A stretch of DNA of 64,000 bases from Streptomyces liliiviolaceus (GTDB lineage: Bacteria > Actinomycetota > Actinomycetes > Streptomycetales > Streptomycetaceae): the NCBI RefSeq assembly GCF_018070025.1, contig NZ_JAGPYQ010000002.1:62001-126000 (forward strand). The letters run 5' to 3'. Numbering within the stretch: position 1 is the first letter of the stretch; each line of letters begins with the position of its first letter. The translations under genes were made by a program, and so were the position numbers. Below are positions 19,347 through 26,698 of the stretch, piece after piece. Below the pieces are notes generated by a model. It saw only the letters and a program-made list of their open reading frames with translations. It was not told the origin of the DNA and made no database searches.

Positions 19347-21770
19347 CTAGACCGGCGTCGGTTCCGCCCGGGGGCCGCCCAGTGGTTCCTCGGGCTCCGT
19401 GCCCGGTCGCGGGGCCGGGACGTCCGGCCTGAGGCGGGACAGGAGTTTCTCCCGCTCCTCGGCGAAGACGGGGTCCGCCTGGTAGTCCGAGTGTCCGAGG
19501 ATCGGCGCGGGCAGCGGGTGCTTCTCCGAGCGGCAGTACGCGAGCGGGTCCTCCAGCGCCTCGCGGTCGACCTCGGGGCCGCAGTCGCCGGGCAGCCGCA
19601 TGGGGCCGCCGATGGGGTCGGTGGCCCGGTACAGATTGCGCCAGCAGTCGACGTCCCGGTGCAGTCCGCTGAGCGCCTCGGGCCCGAAGTGCGCCGGGAA
19701 CCAGCGCCCGTAGAGCCGCTCCAGCGGTGAGCCGTAGGTCAGCAGGGCGACCCGCTTGCGTACCGACGGTTCGAGCTGCCAGGCCGCGGCGGCGGCGAGG
19801 ACACTGCCCTGGGAGTGGCCGGAGAGGACGAGACGGCCGCCTGTGGCGCGGGTCCAGCCGGCGATGCGCCAGGTCAGGTCGGGGACGGCGCGCTCGGCGT
19901 AGCAGGGGGGCGCGAAGGGGTGTGCCGCGCGTGGCCAGAACGTACCGACGTCCCACAGGATGCCGATGGTGCGGCGGGCGGTCTGGTCCTTGTAGGCGCG
20001 GCGGCCCCAGGTGACGAACAGTATGAAGCCGACACCGATCAGCCAGGAGCCGAGGGCCTGCGCGGTCTCGGCCGCGCCCTGGACGACGGGGTAGGTGCCG
20101 CTCGCGGCCTCGCCCGGGGCGTCCTCGGTGGCCAGGGCGCCCGCGACGGCCAGGCCGCCCAGGATCAGCGTCACGACGGAGGTGATCCCGATGATCCGGG
20201 GCGCCCGGTCGGTGAGGGAGGCCATCGCGCGGATGCTCGCGATGCGGCGGGTGGTGGCCTCGTCCTTGGGCTCGTCCTCGTAGGCGAGTTCCACCGCGGC
20301 CGTCTCGGCGCGGCGCAGCACCACCGTGCGCCGCGCCAGCCAGCCGACGAGGACGAACAGGACCAGCAGCAGGGGCGGGATGACGGACGCCTGCCAGGTC
20401 AGCAGCACGGGCGGTCCGGCGATCGTGTGGCCGGTGCCGTCCAGCCAGTCGGCGACGCGTTGCGAGACTCCGCCGGACATCACCCCGCCCAGCGCGCAGG
20501 CCAGCATCGCGACGGCGGGCCCCGCCAGGCCCCGCATCGCGGTACGGGGATCGGGCTTGGCGCGGTGGAGGGCGTGGGCCACGACCCCGAGGACGATCAC
20601 GAGCAGGCACTCGACCAGCGCGATGGTGCCGAAGGCGGTGCCGCCGCCGGCGAGCCGGTGGTCCGAACTCCACCCGGGGCGAGACCAGCCCGCGTAGACG
20701 AGCGTGAGGACGAGCAGGGCGAGCGAGCCGAGGGGCAGCCGGCGCACCAGGGCCGCGTCGATCCGCCGGTCGAGCCGGTGCTCGCTGCGACCCCGGCTGC
20801 AGACGACCCACAGCACGAGGACGGCCACGAGCACGAGCGCCCCGGTCAGCAGCCACCCGAGCACGTCCAGGGTGGCCGGGCCGCCCGCCTCGCGGTCGTG
20901 GCGGGCCGCCGCGGCGCCGACCGCCGTGGCGATCGTCAGCAGACCCGCGGCGGTATGGGCGACCCGCAGCCGGGCGACCAGCCGGCGTCCGTACCAGAAG
21001 CCGGGGCGGCCGAGTCCGGCCCGGCTGCCCTCCTCCTCCGGCTCGCTCTCGCGCGGCCTCGGCTGCTGGGACTCGTACGCGCTCCAGGTGCGGTGCGAGA
21101 GGTACCAGAGGAGACCCGTGAGTGCGGCGGGCACCAGCGCGGCGAGGGCGAGGCGGCGGCCGGGCTGGCTCCACCAGCCGCCGTCGGAGACCGCCGGGGA
21201 CAGGAAGCCGAGCCAGGAGTGTTCCCGGGCGCAGTCGGGCGTCCCCGCGCACTGCCACACGGCCAGGTCGAGGGCGACCTCGCAGGCCGCGGCGACCAGC
21301 AGCACCGTGAGGGTCAGACCGGTCACGCGCACGAGCAGCCCGTAGAGGCGGACCGCGGGCTTGCGGTTGTCGCTCACCGTGGGCCGCATCCAGTGGGCGA
21401 GGTTGACCACCATGAACGGCAGGAGCAGCAGCCACAGCGCCCGGGAGCCGTTGCCCGAGGTGAGGTTGCACCAGACGTACGCCTCGGGGATCGGTTCGCC
21501 CCGGTGCTCCGCGGACCGGCGCGTCGCGTCCGTCTCGGCCTCGACGTCGTCGGCGCGGCGGAAGACCGCGGCCGTGTCGTCGCCGGTGATCCGGACCGTG
21601 CGCGGATCGTTCAGCATTTCCTGGGGCGTCGTGCCGCCGACGCCGTGGACCAGGAGTTCGAGCGCGGCGTCGGGCGCCTGCCGCGGCCCGGAACCGTTCG
21701 TCTCGTTCGTCGGGGCGTGCCCCTGTAGACGCTCCACTGTTGTGTGTCCCCCGTGATGCCCGTACGACAT
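19347..21770 (-). CDS. Polytopic membrane protein with alpha/beta-hydrolase (lipase-like) domain
   Basis: An 807-residue protein. Near the N-terminus ALELLVHGVGGTTPQEML resembles the oxyanion strand HG of lipases. Ten or so hydrophobic segments follow (residues 110-560). The C-terminal part has RLVLSGHSQGSVLAAAAAWQL, a GxSxG nucleophile elbow near residue 645, and AHFGPEALSGLHRDVDCWRNLYRATDPIGG, which resembles hydrolase active-site regions with D and downstream H. The split of one hydrolase fold around a membrane region is unusual but recurs, as far as I recall, in actinobacterial proteins annotated only as integral membrane proteins. Substrate unknown. ATG 21770 was used; the neighbouring gene is convergent. 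Confidence 0.75.
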   Translation of the reverse strand: MSYGHHGGHTTVERLQGHAPTNETNGSGPRQAPDAALELLVHGVGGTTPQEMLNDPRTVRITGDDTAAVFRRADDVEAETDATRRSAEHRGEPIPEAYVWCNLTSGNGSRALWLLLLPFMVVNLAHWMRPTVSDNRKPAVRLYGLLVRVTGLTLTVLLVAAACEVALDLAVWQCAGTPDCAREHSWLGFLSPAVSDGGWWSQPGRRLALAALVPAALTGLLWYLSHRTWSAYESQQPRPRESEPEEEGSRAGLGRPGFWYGRRLVARLRVAHTAAGLLTIATAVGAAAARHDREAGGPATLDVLGWLLTGALVLVAVLVLWVVCSRGRSEHRLDRRIDAALVRRLPLGSLALLVLTLVYAGWSRPGWSSDHRLAGGGTAFGTIALVECLLVIVLGVVAHALHRAKPDPRTAMRGLAGPAVAMLACALGGVMSGGVSQRVADWLDGTGHTIAGPPVLLTWQASVIPPLLLVLFVLVGWLARRTVVLRRAETAAVELAYEDEPKDEATTRRIASIRAMASLTDRAPRIIGITSVVTLILGGLAVAGALATEDAPGEAASGTYPVVQGAAETAQALGSWLIGVGFILFVTWGRRAYKDQTARRTIGILWDVGTFWPRAAHPFAPPCYAERAVPDLTWRIAGWTRATGGRLVLSGHSQGSVLAAAAAWQLEPSVRKRVALLTYGSPLERLYGRWFPAHFGPEALSGLHRDVDCWRNLYRATDPIGGPMRLPGDCGPEVDREALEDPLAYCRSEKHPLPAPILGHSDYQADPVFAEEREKLLSRLRPDVPAPRPGTEPEEPLGGPRAEPTPV

Positions 21771-22039
21771 GTGTCATGTCCAGATACAAGGATCTCCTCT
21801 GCTGACGCTGCGCGCACCACTCGTCACGGAATCTCCCCGATCCGTGTGACAGTGCCGGACACGAGGTGGCAGCGTGACGTGTGCGCGTCGCCACAGGCAG
21901 TGGCGCGACCTGCGGCGGCCCGTGCGAGGATGGGGCGTCCCGCGGTCCACAGGTGAGGGGAACGTCCTTGTCGGTGTTCGACGCAGGGGCTGCACAGGGG
22001 TATGTCGAGCGGGTCGAGGCGAAGGGAACCGGAGCGGAC

Positions 22040-22882
22040 GTGAGCGAGAATCAGAACCTCCTCGCGGAGCAGCGGCGCGCTCTGATCCTGGACGAGGTGC
22101 GGCGGCGCGGTGGCGTCCGCGTGAACGAACTGACCAGGAAACTCGGCGTGTCCGACATGACGGTCCGTCGCGACCTGGACGCGCTCGCCAGGCAGGGCGT
22201 GGTGGAGAAGGTGCACGGCGGCGCCGTCCCGGTGGTCGAGGCGAGTACGCACGAGCCGGGTTTCGAGGCCAAGTCGGGGCTGGAGCTGACGGCCAAGGAG
22301 GACATCGCGCGGGCCGCCGCCTCGCTGGTGGCCCCGGGCACGGCGATCGCGCTGTCCGGCGGCACGACGACGTACGCGCTCGCCCATCAGCTGCTCGACG
22401 TGCCGGACCTGACGGTGGTGACCAACTCGGTGCGGGTGGCCGACGTCTTCCACTCGGCGCAGCGCACGTCGGGGCAGCGGCAGGGCGCGGCGACGGTCGT
22501 GCTGACGGGCGGGGTGCGCACACCCTCGGACTCGCTGGTGGGTCCCGTCGCGGATCAGGCCATCGAGGCCCTCCACTTCGATGTGCTCTTCCTCGGGGTG
22601 CACGGCATATCGGTCGAGGCGGGTCTGTCCACGCCGAACCTCGCGGAGGCCGAGACGAACCGGCGTCTCGTGCAGTCCGCGCGGCGTGTCGTCGTGGTCG
22701 CGGACCACACCAAGTGGGGCACGGTGGGGCTGAGTTCGTTCGCCGCGCTGGAACAGATCGACACGCTGGTGACGGACGACGGGCTGCCCGCCGAGGCGCG
22801 CGCGGAGATCTCCGAGCACCTGCGGCGCCTGGTGGTGGCGGGCGAACCGGAGGCCGAGGACGAGGACGCGCCGGACGCCTGA
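22040..22882 (+). CDS. DeoR/GlpR-family transcriptional regulator
   Basis: A 280-residue repressor-type regulator. N-terminal DeoR helix-turn-helix: RRALILDEVRRRGGVRVNEL, then SDMTVRRDLDALARQGVVEKVHGGAV (residues 10-60). The sensor domain carries TAIALSGGTTTYALA, TVVTNSVRVADVF, VVLTGGVRTPSDSLVGP and VVVVADHTKWG, the phosphosugar-binding motifs of the GlpR group. GTG 22040 with GGAG upstream (VSENQNLLAEQRR) is the start. The frame is open further upstream but that part is not conserved in character. It is transcribed alone with no sugar genes adjacent, so its targets are elsewhere. The 269 bp upstream, shared with the hydrolase gene, holds nothing else I can identify. Confidence 0.88.
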   Translation: MSENQNLLAEQRRALILDEVRRRGGVRVNELTRKLGVSDMTVRRDLDALARQGVVEKVHGGAVPVVEASTHEPGFEAKSGLELTAKEDIARAAASLVAPGTAIALSGGTTTYALAHQLLDVPDLTVVTNSVRVADVFHSAQRTSGQRQGAATVVLTGGVRTPSDSLVGPVADQAIEALHFDVLFLGVHGISVEAGLSTPNLAEAETNRRLVQSARRVVVVADHTKWGTVGLSSFAALEQIDTLVTDDGLPAEARAEISEHLRRLVVAGEPEAEDEDAPDA

Positions 22883-22982
22883 GGGTCCGCCCCGGCGTCC
22901 ATCGGCGGTACAGACATCCGGCGTGCCGCCGGTTATGGTGACCCTGCCTCGCCAACTGCCGTGGCGCGGGGCCGCGTTCAGG

Positions 22983-23015
22983 ACTCGCTCCCGACTCGTT
23001 CCCGACTCGTTCACG
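22983..23015. repeat. Three 11-bp tandem repeats upstream of the SRPBCC gene
   Basis: ACTCGCTCCCG, ACTCGTTCCCG and ACTCGTTCACG follow each other directly, ending 16 bp before ATG 23032. They lie in the likely leader or promoter region. Confidence 0.6.
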
Positions 23016-23031
23016 CGAGGAGGTCGTACGC

Positions 23032-23517
23032 ATGGTTCGTCGACTGCGCCCCGTGGAACTCGACTTCACCGAGACCGCTCCCGTGCGGCTGGTGTTCGCG
23101 CGGAGGGTCACGTCGTCCCCCGAGGCGGTCTACCGCGCACTGGCCGAGGACGTCGAAGGCTGGCCGCGATGGTTCTCCGCCGTCTCGTCTGCGCACCCGT
23201 CCGACGGCGGCTCCGGACGGCTGATCCGTCTCAGGGGCGGCACGCGCTTCGAGGAGACGATCCTCGCGGCCGAGGCCCACGAGCTGTACGCGTACCGCGT
23301 CGACGCGACGAACGCCCCCGGGGTACGCGCCCTCGTCGAGGAGTGGCGGCTCACACCGGACGGCGCCTCCGGTACGCGGGTGCGGTGGACCGTGGCCGCC
23401 GACGGCACGGCGGCGTTCCGCCTGGTGACGAGGTTGAGCCGGGCCGGTCTCGGCCGGGCGTTCCGCGACGCGGTACGGAAGCTGGACCGGCGGATCGGCT
23501 CGACGCACGCGCGCTGA
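23032..23517 (+). CDS. SRPBCC-superfamily protein
   Basis: A 161-residue START/polyketide-cyclase-fold protein: ARRVTSSPEAVYRALAEDVEGWPRWF is the standard first strand-helix pair, and EAHELYAYRVDATNAPGVRALVEEWRLTPDG with TRVRWTVAADGT forms the antiparallel sheet. A long C-terminal helix ends LDRRIGSTHAR. These proteins bind hydrophobic small molecules in a cavity. No catalytic residues can be assigned. GAGGAG lies 9 bases before ATG 23032. It is downstream of the DeoR gene by 149 bp on the same strand but probably independently expressed. Confidence 0.85.
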   Translation: MVRRLRPVELDFTETAPVRLVFARRVTSSPEAVYRALAEDVEGWPRWFSAVSSAHPSDGGSGRLIRLRGGTRFEETILAAEAHELYAYRVDATNAPGVRALVEEWRLTPDGASGTRVRWTVAADGTAAFRLVTRLSRAGLGRAFRDAVRKLDRRIGSTHAR

Positions 23518-23609
23518 CAGCCGCTGTCCGGAACGACCGCCGTCGGCCTGGGCACGGTCACCTTGGGTCGCTTCCTCTCTGGACCCGCGCCGCCCCGTGA
23601 ACGGACCGC

Positions 23610-24743
23610 TCAGGCGGGCCAGACCCCCGTCGCCAGCAGCGCGTCGATCGTGGCCGCGTAGGGCGCGATGTCCAGGCCCTGACCGGCCAGCCAGTCGTCC
23701 GAGTAGTACTTGTCCAGATAGCGGTCCCCCGGGTCGCACAGCAGCGTGACCACGCTCCCGGTCCGTCCCGCCGCCGCCATCTCGGCCACGATCCTCAGCG
23801 AACTCCACAGGCCCGTGCCGGTCGAGCCGCCCGCCTTGCGTCCGATGGCCTGTTCCAGCGCCCGCACGGCCGCCACGCTCGCCGCGTCCGGGACCTTCAT
23901 CATCCGGTCGACGGCCCCGGGCACGAAGCTCGGTTCCATCCGCGGCCGGCCGATGCCCTCGATGCGGGAGCCGCAGTCGGTGGTGACCTCCGCGTCACCC
24001 GTGGTCCAGCCCTCGAAGAAACAGGAGTTCTCCGGATCGGCCACACAGATGCGGGTGTTGAACTGCATGTAGTGCACATAGCGGGCGATGGTCGCCGAGG
24101 TGCCGCCGGTCCCCGCGGTGGCGACGATCCACGCGGGCTCGGGGTAGCGCTCCAACTCCAGCTGGCGGTAGATCGACTCGGCGATGTTGTTGTTGCCGCG
24201 CCAGTCCGTGGCCCGCTCCGCGTACGTGAACTGGTCCATGAAGTGTCCGCCGGTCTGCGCCGCGAGGGCCGCCGACTCCGCGTACATGGTGCGCGGGTCG
24301 TCGACGAAGTGGCACCGGCCGCCGTGGAACTCGATCAGGCGGCACTTCTCCGGGCTCGTGGTGCGGGGCATCACGGCGATGAACGGCACGCCGATCAGCT
24401 TGGCGAAGTACGCCTCGGAGACGGCCGTGGAGCCGCTCGACGCCTCGATGACGGGGCGGCCGTGCCGGATCCAGCCGTTGCACAGCCCGTACAGGAAGAG
24501 CGAGCGGGCCAGGCGGTGCTTGAGACTGCCGGTGGGGTGGGTGGACTCGTCCTTGAGATACAGGTCGATGCCCCAGCGCTCGGGCAGCGGGAAGCGCAGG
24601 AGATGGGTGTCGGCCGATCTGTTCGCGTCGGCCTGGACCTTCCGCACGGCTTCTTTGAGCCAGTGCCGGTACTCCGCGTCGCTGTGGTCGACATCGAGCG
24701 TGGCCGTCGGCTCATGGGGGCGGGCCTGCTGTGGGGTGGTCAC
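23610..24743 (-). CDS. PLP-dependent cysteine synthase-family protein (Cds1-like cysteine desulfhydrase)
   Basis: A 377-residue type II PLP enzyme. The cofactor lysine is K75 in [11 protein letters not shown]. The phosphate/substrate loop reads [19 protein letters not shown] and the glycine loop [17 protein letters not shown]. It is longer than CysK and resembles the Mycobacterium tuberculosis protein Cds1 (Rv3684), which releases H2S, pyruvate and ammonia from cysteine, so desulfhydrase rather than synthase is the likelier activity. That is inference from family resemblance. GTG 24743 has GAAGGAG seven bases upstream. A longer open frame upstream runs through repeats and is not coding. Confidence 0.86.
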   Translation of the reverse strand: MTTPQQARPHEPTATLDVDHSDAEYRHWLKEAVRKVQADANRSADTHLLRFPLPERWGIDLYLKDESTHPTGSLKHRLARSLFLYGLCNGWIRHGRPVIEASSGSTAVSEAYFAKLIGVPFIAVMPRTTSPEKCRLIEFHGGRCHFVDDPRTMYAESAALAAQTGGHFMDQFTYAERATDWRGNNNIAESIYRQLELERYPEPAWIVATAGTGGTSATIARYVHYMQFNTRICVADPENSCFFEGWTTGDAEVTTDCGSRIEGIGRPRMEPSFVPGAVDRMMKVPDAASVAAVRALEQAIGRKAGGSTGTGLWSSLRIVAEMAAAGRTGSVVTLLCDPGDRYLDKYYSDDWLAGQGLDIAPYAATIDALLATGVWPA

Positions 24744-25110
24744 GGCGGGGCTCCTTCGGGTGGCTGCCGACGTCGGATCGCGCGGTCGGACGCCTCGATC
24801 ATAGGCACCTTGCGCACGCTTCTCACCTGCATAAACACTCCTTTGAGAACCCCAAAGGGACTCCTGGTGCGATCGGTCGCCGAGGGGTTGGGGGGCGCAT
24901 TCACGCGAGTGCGCCACAGGGCATGTGCCACGCCGGGATGCGCACTGGTGCTCGACGCCCTGCGCGGGCAGACTGCACGCACAGGACGCCGGTCCCGGCG
25001 GGACGCACAATGGAACGGGACCCGTGTCGTACGCACGACGGGCGTGACCCTCGTCGTACGCACGGCGGGCGCGACCCGCCGTTCGTGACGGGGCACGACC
25101 CGTATCGCAT

Positions 25111-25146
25111 GACCTGCACGACCTGCACGACCTGCACGACCTGCAT
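25111..25146. repeat. Four 9-bp tandem repeats (GACCTGCAC) in a 453-bp gene-free stretch
   Basis: GACCTGCAC occurs three times in a row, then once as GACCTGCAT. The region 24744-25196 between the PLP enzyme and the next gene contains no credible gene. Its right half is composed of related short motifs such as CGTCGTACGCACG (at 25025 and 25051) and GGGGCACGACC (at 25089 and 25161). Confidence 0.65.
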
Positions 25147-25196
25147 GACCGTATGCACGACGGGGCACGACCGAAGCGCACAAGGGGGTGGGGCAC

Positions 25197-25520
25197 ATGG
25201 CGGAGCCGGAGTTCACAGCCACAGGCGTGCGGATCGGGAAGCGGCTGCGTTCGCTCACCCGGGCCGGGCAGGTCCGGATCAGCGACGGCAGGCTGGAGTT
25301 GCTCACCAGCTACGGCAGTGAGATAGACAGCGCGCCGGTGCAGGCGGTCCGTGCGTCCAAGCCCTGGTTCGCCCAGGCGGACCGGGCACTGGCGGACGTC
25401 AACGGCACCCGCTATCTGCTCACCCTCGGCGACCACGATCCGGCCCCCGGAGAGCCCGGTCCGCCGGCGGCCCGTCGGTTCATCGAGGCCGTGCGCAATG
25501 CGGCGGGGCGCGTGCGCTGA
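25197..25520 (+). CDS. Small hypothetical protein
   Basis: A 107-residue soluble protein: [20 protein letters not shown], then [26 protein letters not shown]. The central part looks like a short beta-sheet of the PH or SHb type, followed by a Pro-rich segment ([14 protein letters not shown]) and a terminal helix. ATG 25197 follows a G-rich stretch (GGGGGTGGGG). Codon use is typical of the chromosome. I do not recognise the family; no function is proposed. Confidence 0.65.
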   Translation: MAEPEFTATGVRIGKRLRSLTRAGQVRISDGRLELLTSYGSEIDSAPVQAVRASKPWFAQADRALADVNGTRYLLTLGDHDPAPGEPGPPAARRFIEAVRNAAGRVR

Positions 25521-25737
25521 GCCCCGGGCGGGGGGCCGTTCGTCCGGCCGCCGGGATCACCGCGAGTTGCGGGAGCGCGCCTCCTGAGCCACTCTGTTGT
25601 CACGTCACTCTGGGTTTACCGGCGATAACGCTGCGAACCAGCCCGCCGGCCACCGACAGCAGGCGGTCGGCGCGCGTAGGCAGCCCGCTGGATCCGCACT
25701 CGTCTTCTTCCGGACCTCAATTCGGGGAGTCGCAGCC

Positions 25738-26283
25738 GTGATCAGCCAGCCAAGCAAACATTGCACGGTGGAGCTCAACGCTCTGCCGTCGCGGATCGGC
25801 CAGGTCCGCAGAATCGTATCTGCGCAGTTGCGCTACTGGCGTCTGGATCCCTTGATAGACCGGGCCGCGCTCGGTGTGACCGAGCTGCTGACCAATGTCC
25901 ATCTGCATGCCCGGCCCGACAAGCTGTGCACCGTCGAGATCGAGCTGTTGCTCGACCGGCTCACCGTCTCGGTGCACGACCGCGACCCGCGGCTTCCCGA
26001 GGTGCGGGACGCCACCTCCCTCGCGACCTGCGGGCGTGGGCTTTCGATGGTCGCCGCGGTGAGTGAGAGCTGGGGTGTGCGGCCGGACGGTGAGTCGGGG
26101 AAGGTCGTGTGGTTCACCCTCACGGCTCCGGCTCCTGCTCCTGCGCTGCCCATGCGACCGCCGTACGCCGCTGTCGCGGGGGCGGGTGGGGTCGGGTTCG
26201 TGGAGGTGGAGCACGCCGGGGATGGGCTGGCGCCGGCTTCTGGGGGTGGACACGCTCCCGCCCGGTCGGCCGTTGCCGGCTGA
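25738..26283 (+). CDS. Anti-sigma-factor-type ATP-binding protein (HATPase_c_2)
   Basis: A 181-residue GHKL-fold protein like the serine kinase anti-sigma factors SpoIIAB/RsbW, very numerous in Streptomyces. Visible motifs are the N box LGVTELLTNVHLHA (E and N bind Mg-ATP), VSVHDRDPRLPEV (a variant of the D-x-G-x-G box) and CGRGLSMVAAVSESWGV. The last 60 residues are low-complexity and probably disordered. GTG 25738 has GGGGAG eight bases upstream. The partner sigma or anti-anti-sigma factor is not adjacent, as is usual for these orphan proteins. Whether it phosphorylates a protein is unknown. Confidence 0.83.
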   Translation: MISQPSKHCTVELNALPSRIGQVRRIVSAQLRYWRLDPLIDRAALGVTELLTNVHLHARPDKLCTVEIELLLDRLTVSVHDRDPRLPEVRDATSLATCGRGLSMVAAVSESWGVRPDGESGKVVWFTLTAPAPAPALPMRPPYAAVAGAGGVGFVEVEHAGDGLAPASGGGHAPARSAVAG

Positions 26284-26395
26284 CCGGGCGGTGACAGGTG
26301 GCTGCGCGGTGGGGGGATGGGGGGTGGCGGTCCGGTTTCCCGCCCCCGCCGCCCCTACCCGTTCCCGTCACATACTCAGGGGCTCCGCCCCCGAA

Positions 26396-26698
26396 CCCCC
26401 GGTCCTCAAACGCCGGACGGGCTGAAGACATCACAGACGGGCTGAAGGGGGCCGGGGGTAGGGGCGCAGCCCCACCCCCAGGGGCGCGAGGAACTGCGCG
26501 ACCGACCCCCACCGGCCCGCACCCGAAACCTGCAAGCCCGCCCAGCGTTCAAGAATCGGGGGTAGGGGCGCAGCCCCACCCCCCGGGGGCGCGGGGAACT
26601 GCGCGGCCGGCCCCCACCGGCCCGCAGCCGAAGTCTCCGAGCCCGCCCCGCGTTTGAGGACAGGGGGGCCGGGGGCGCAGCCCTCAGAGGTGAGCGCA
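26396..26698. repeat. Dispersed GC-rich intergenic repeat, tandemly duplicated (104-bp period)
   Basis: The whole 415-bp gap 26284-26698 lacks a gene. CTCAAACGCCGGACGGGCTGA (near 26404) and its reverse-oriented relative GCCCGCCCCGCGTTTGAGGA (near 26641) bracket two copies of a unit starting GGGGGTAGGGGCGCAGCCCC, at 26454 and 26558, with a period of 104 bp and high identity. This is the dispersed intergenic element characteristic of Streptomyces chromosomes; related pieces occur at 32817 and 58059. Each unit can fold into hairpins. Confidence 0.8.

Noticed and set aside
25111..25146. Possible CRISPR array
   Set aside because: Units are contiguous 9-mers without spacers, so it is a simple tandem repeat.
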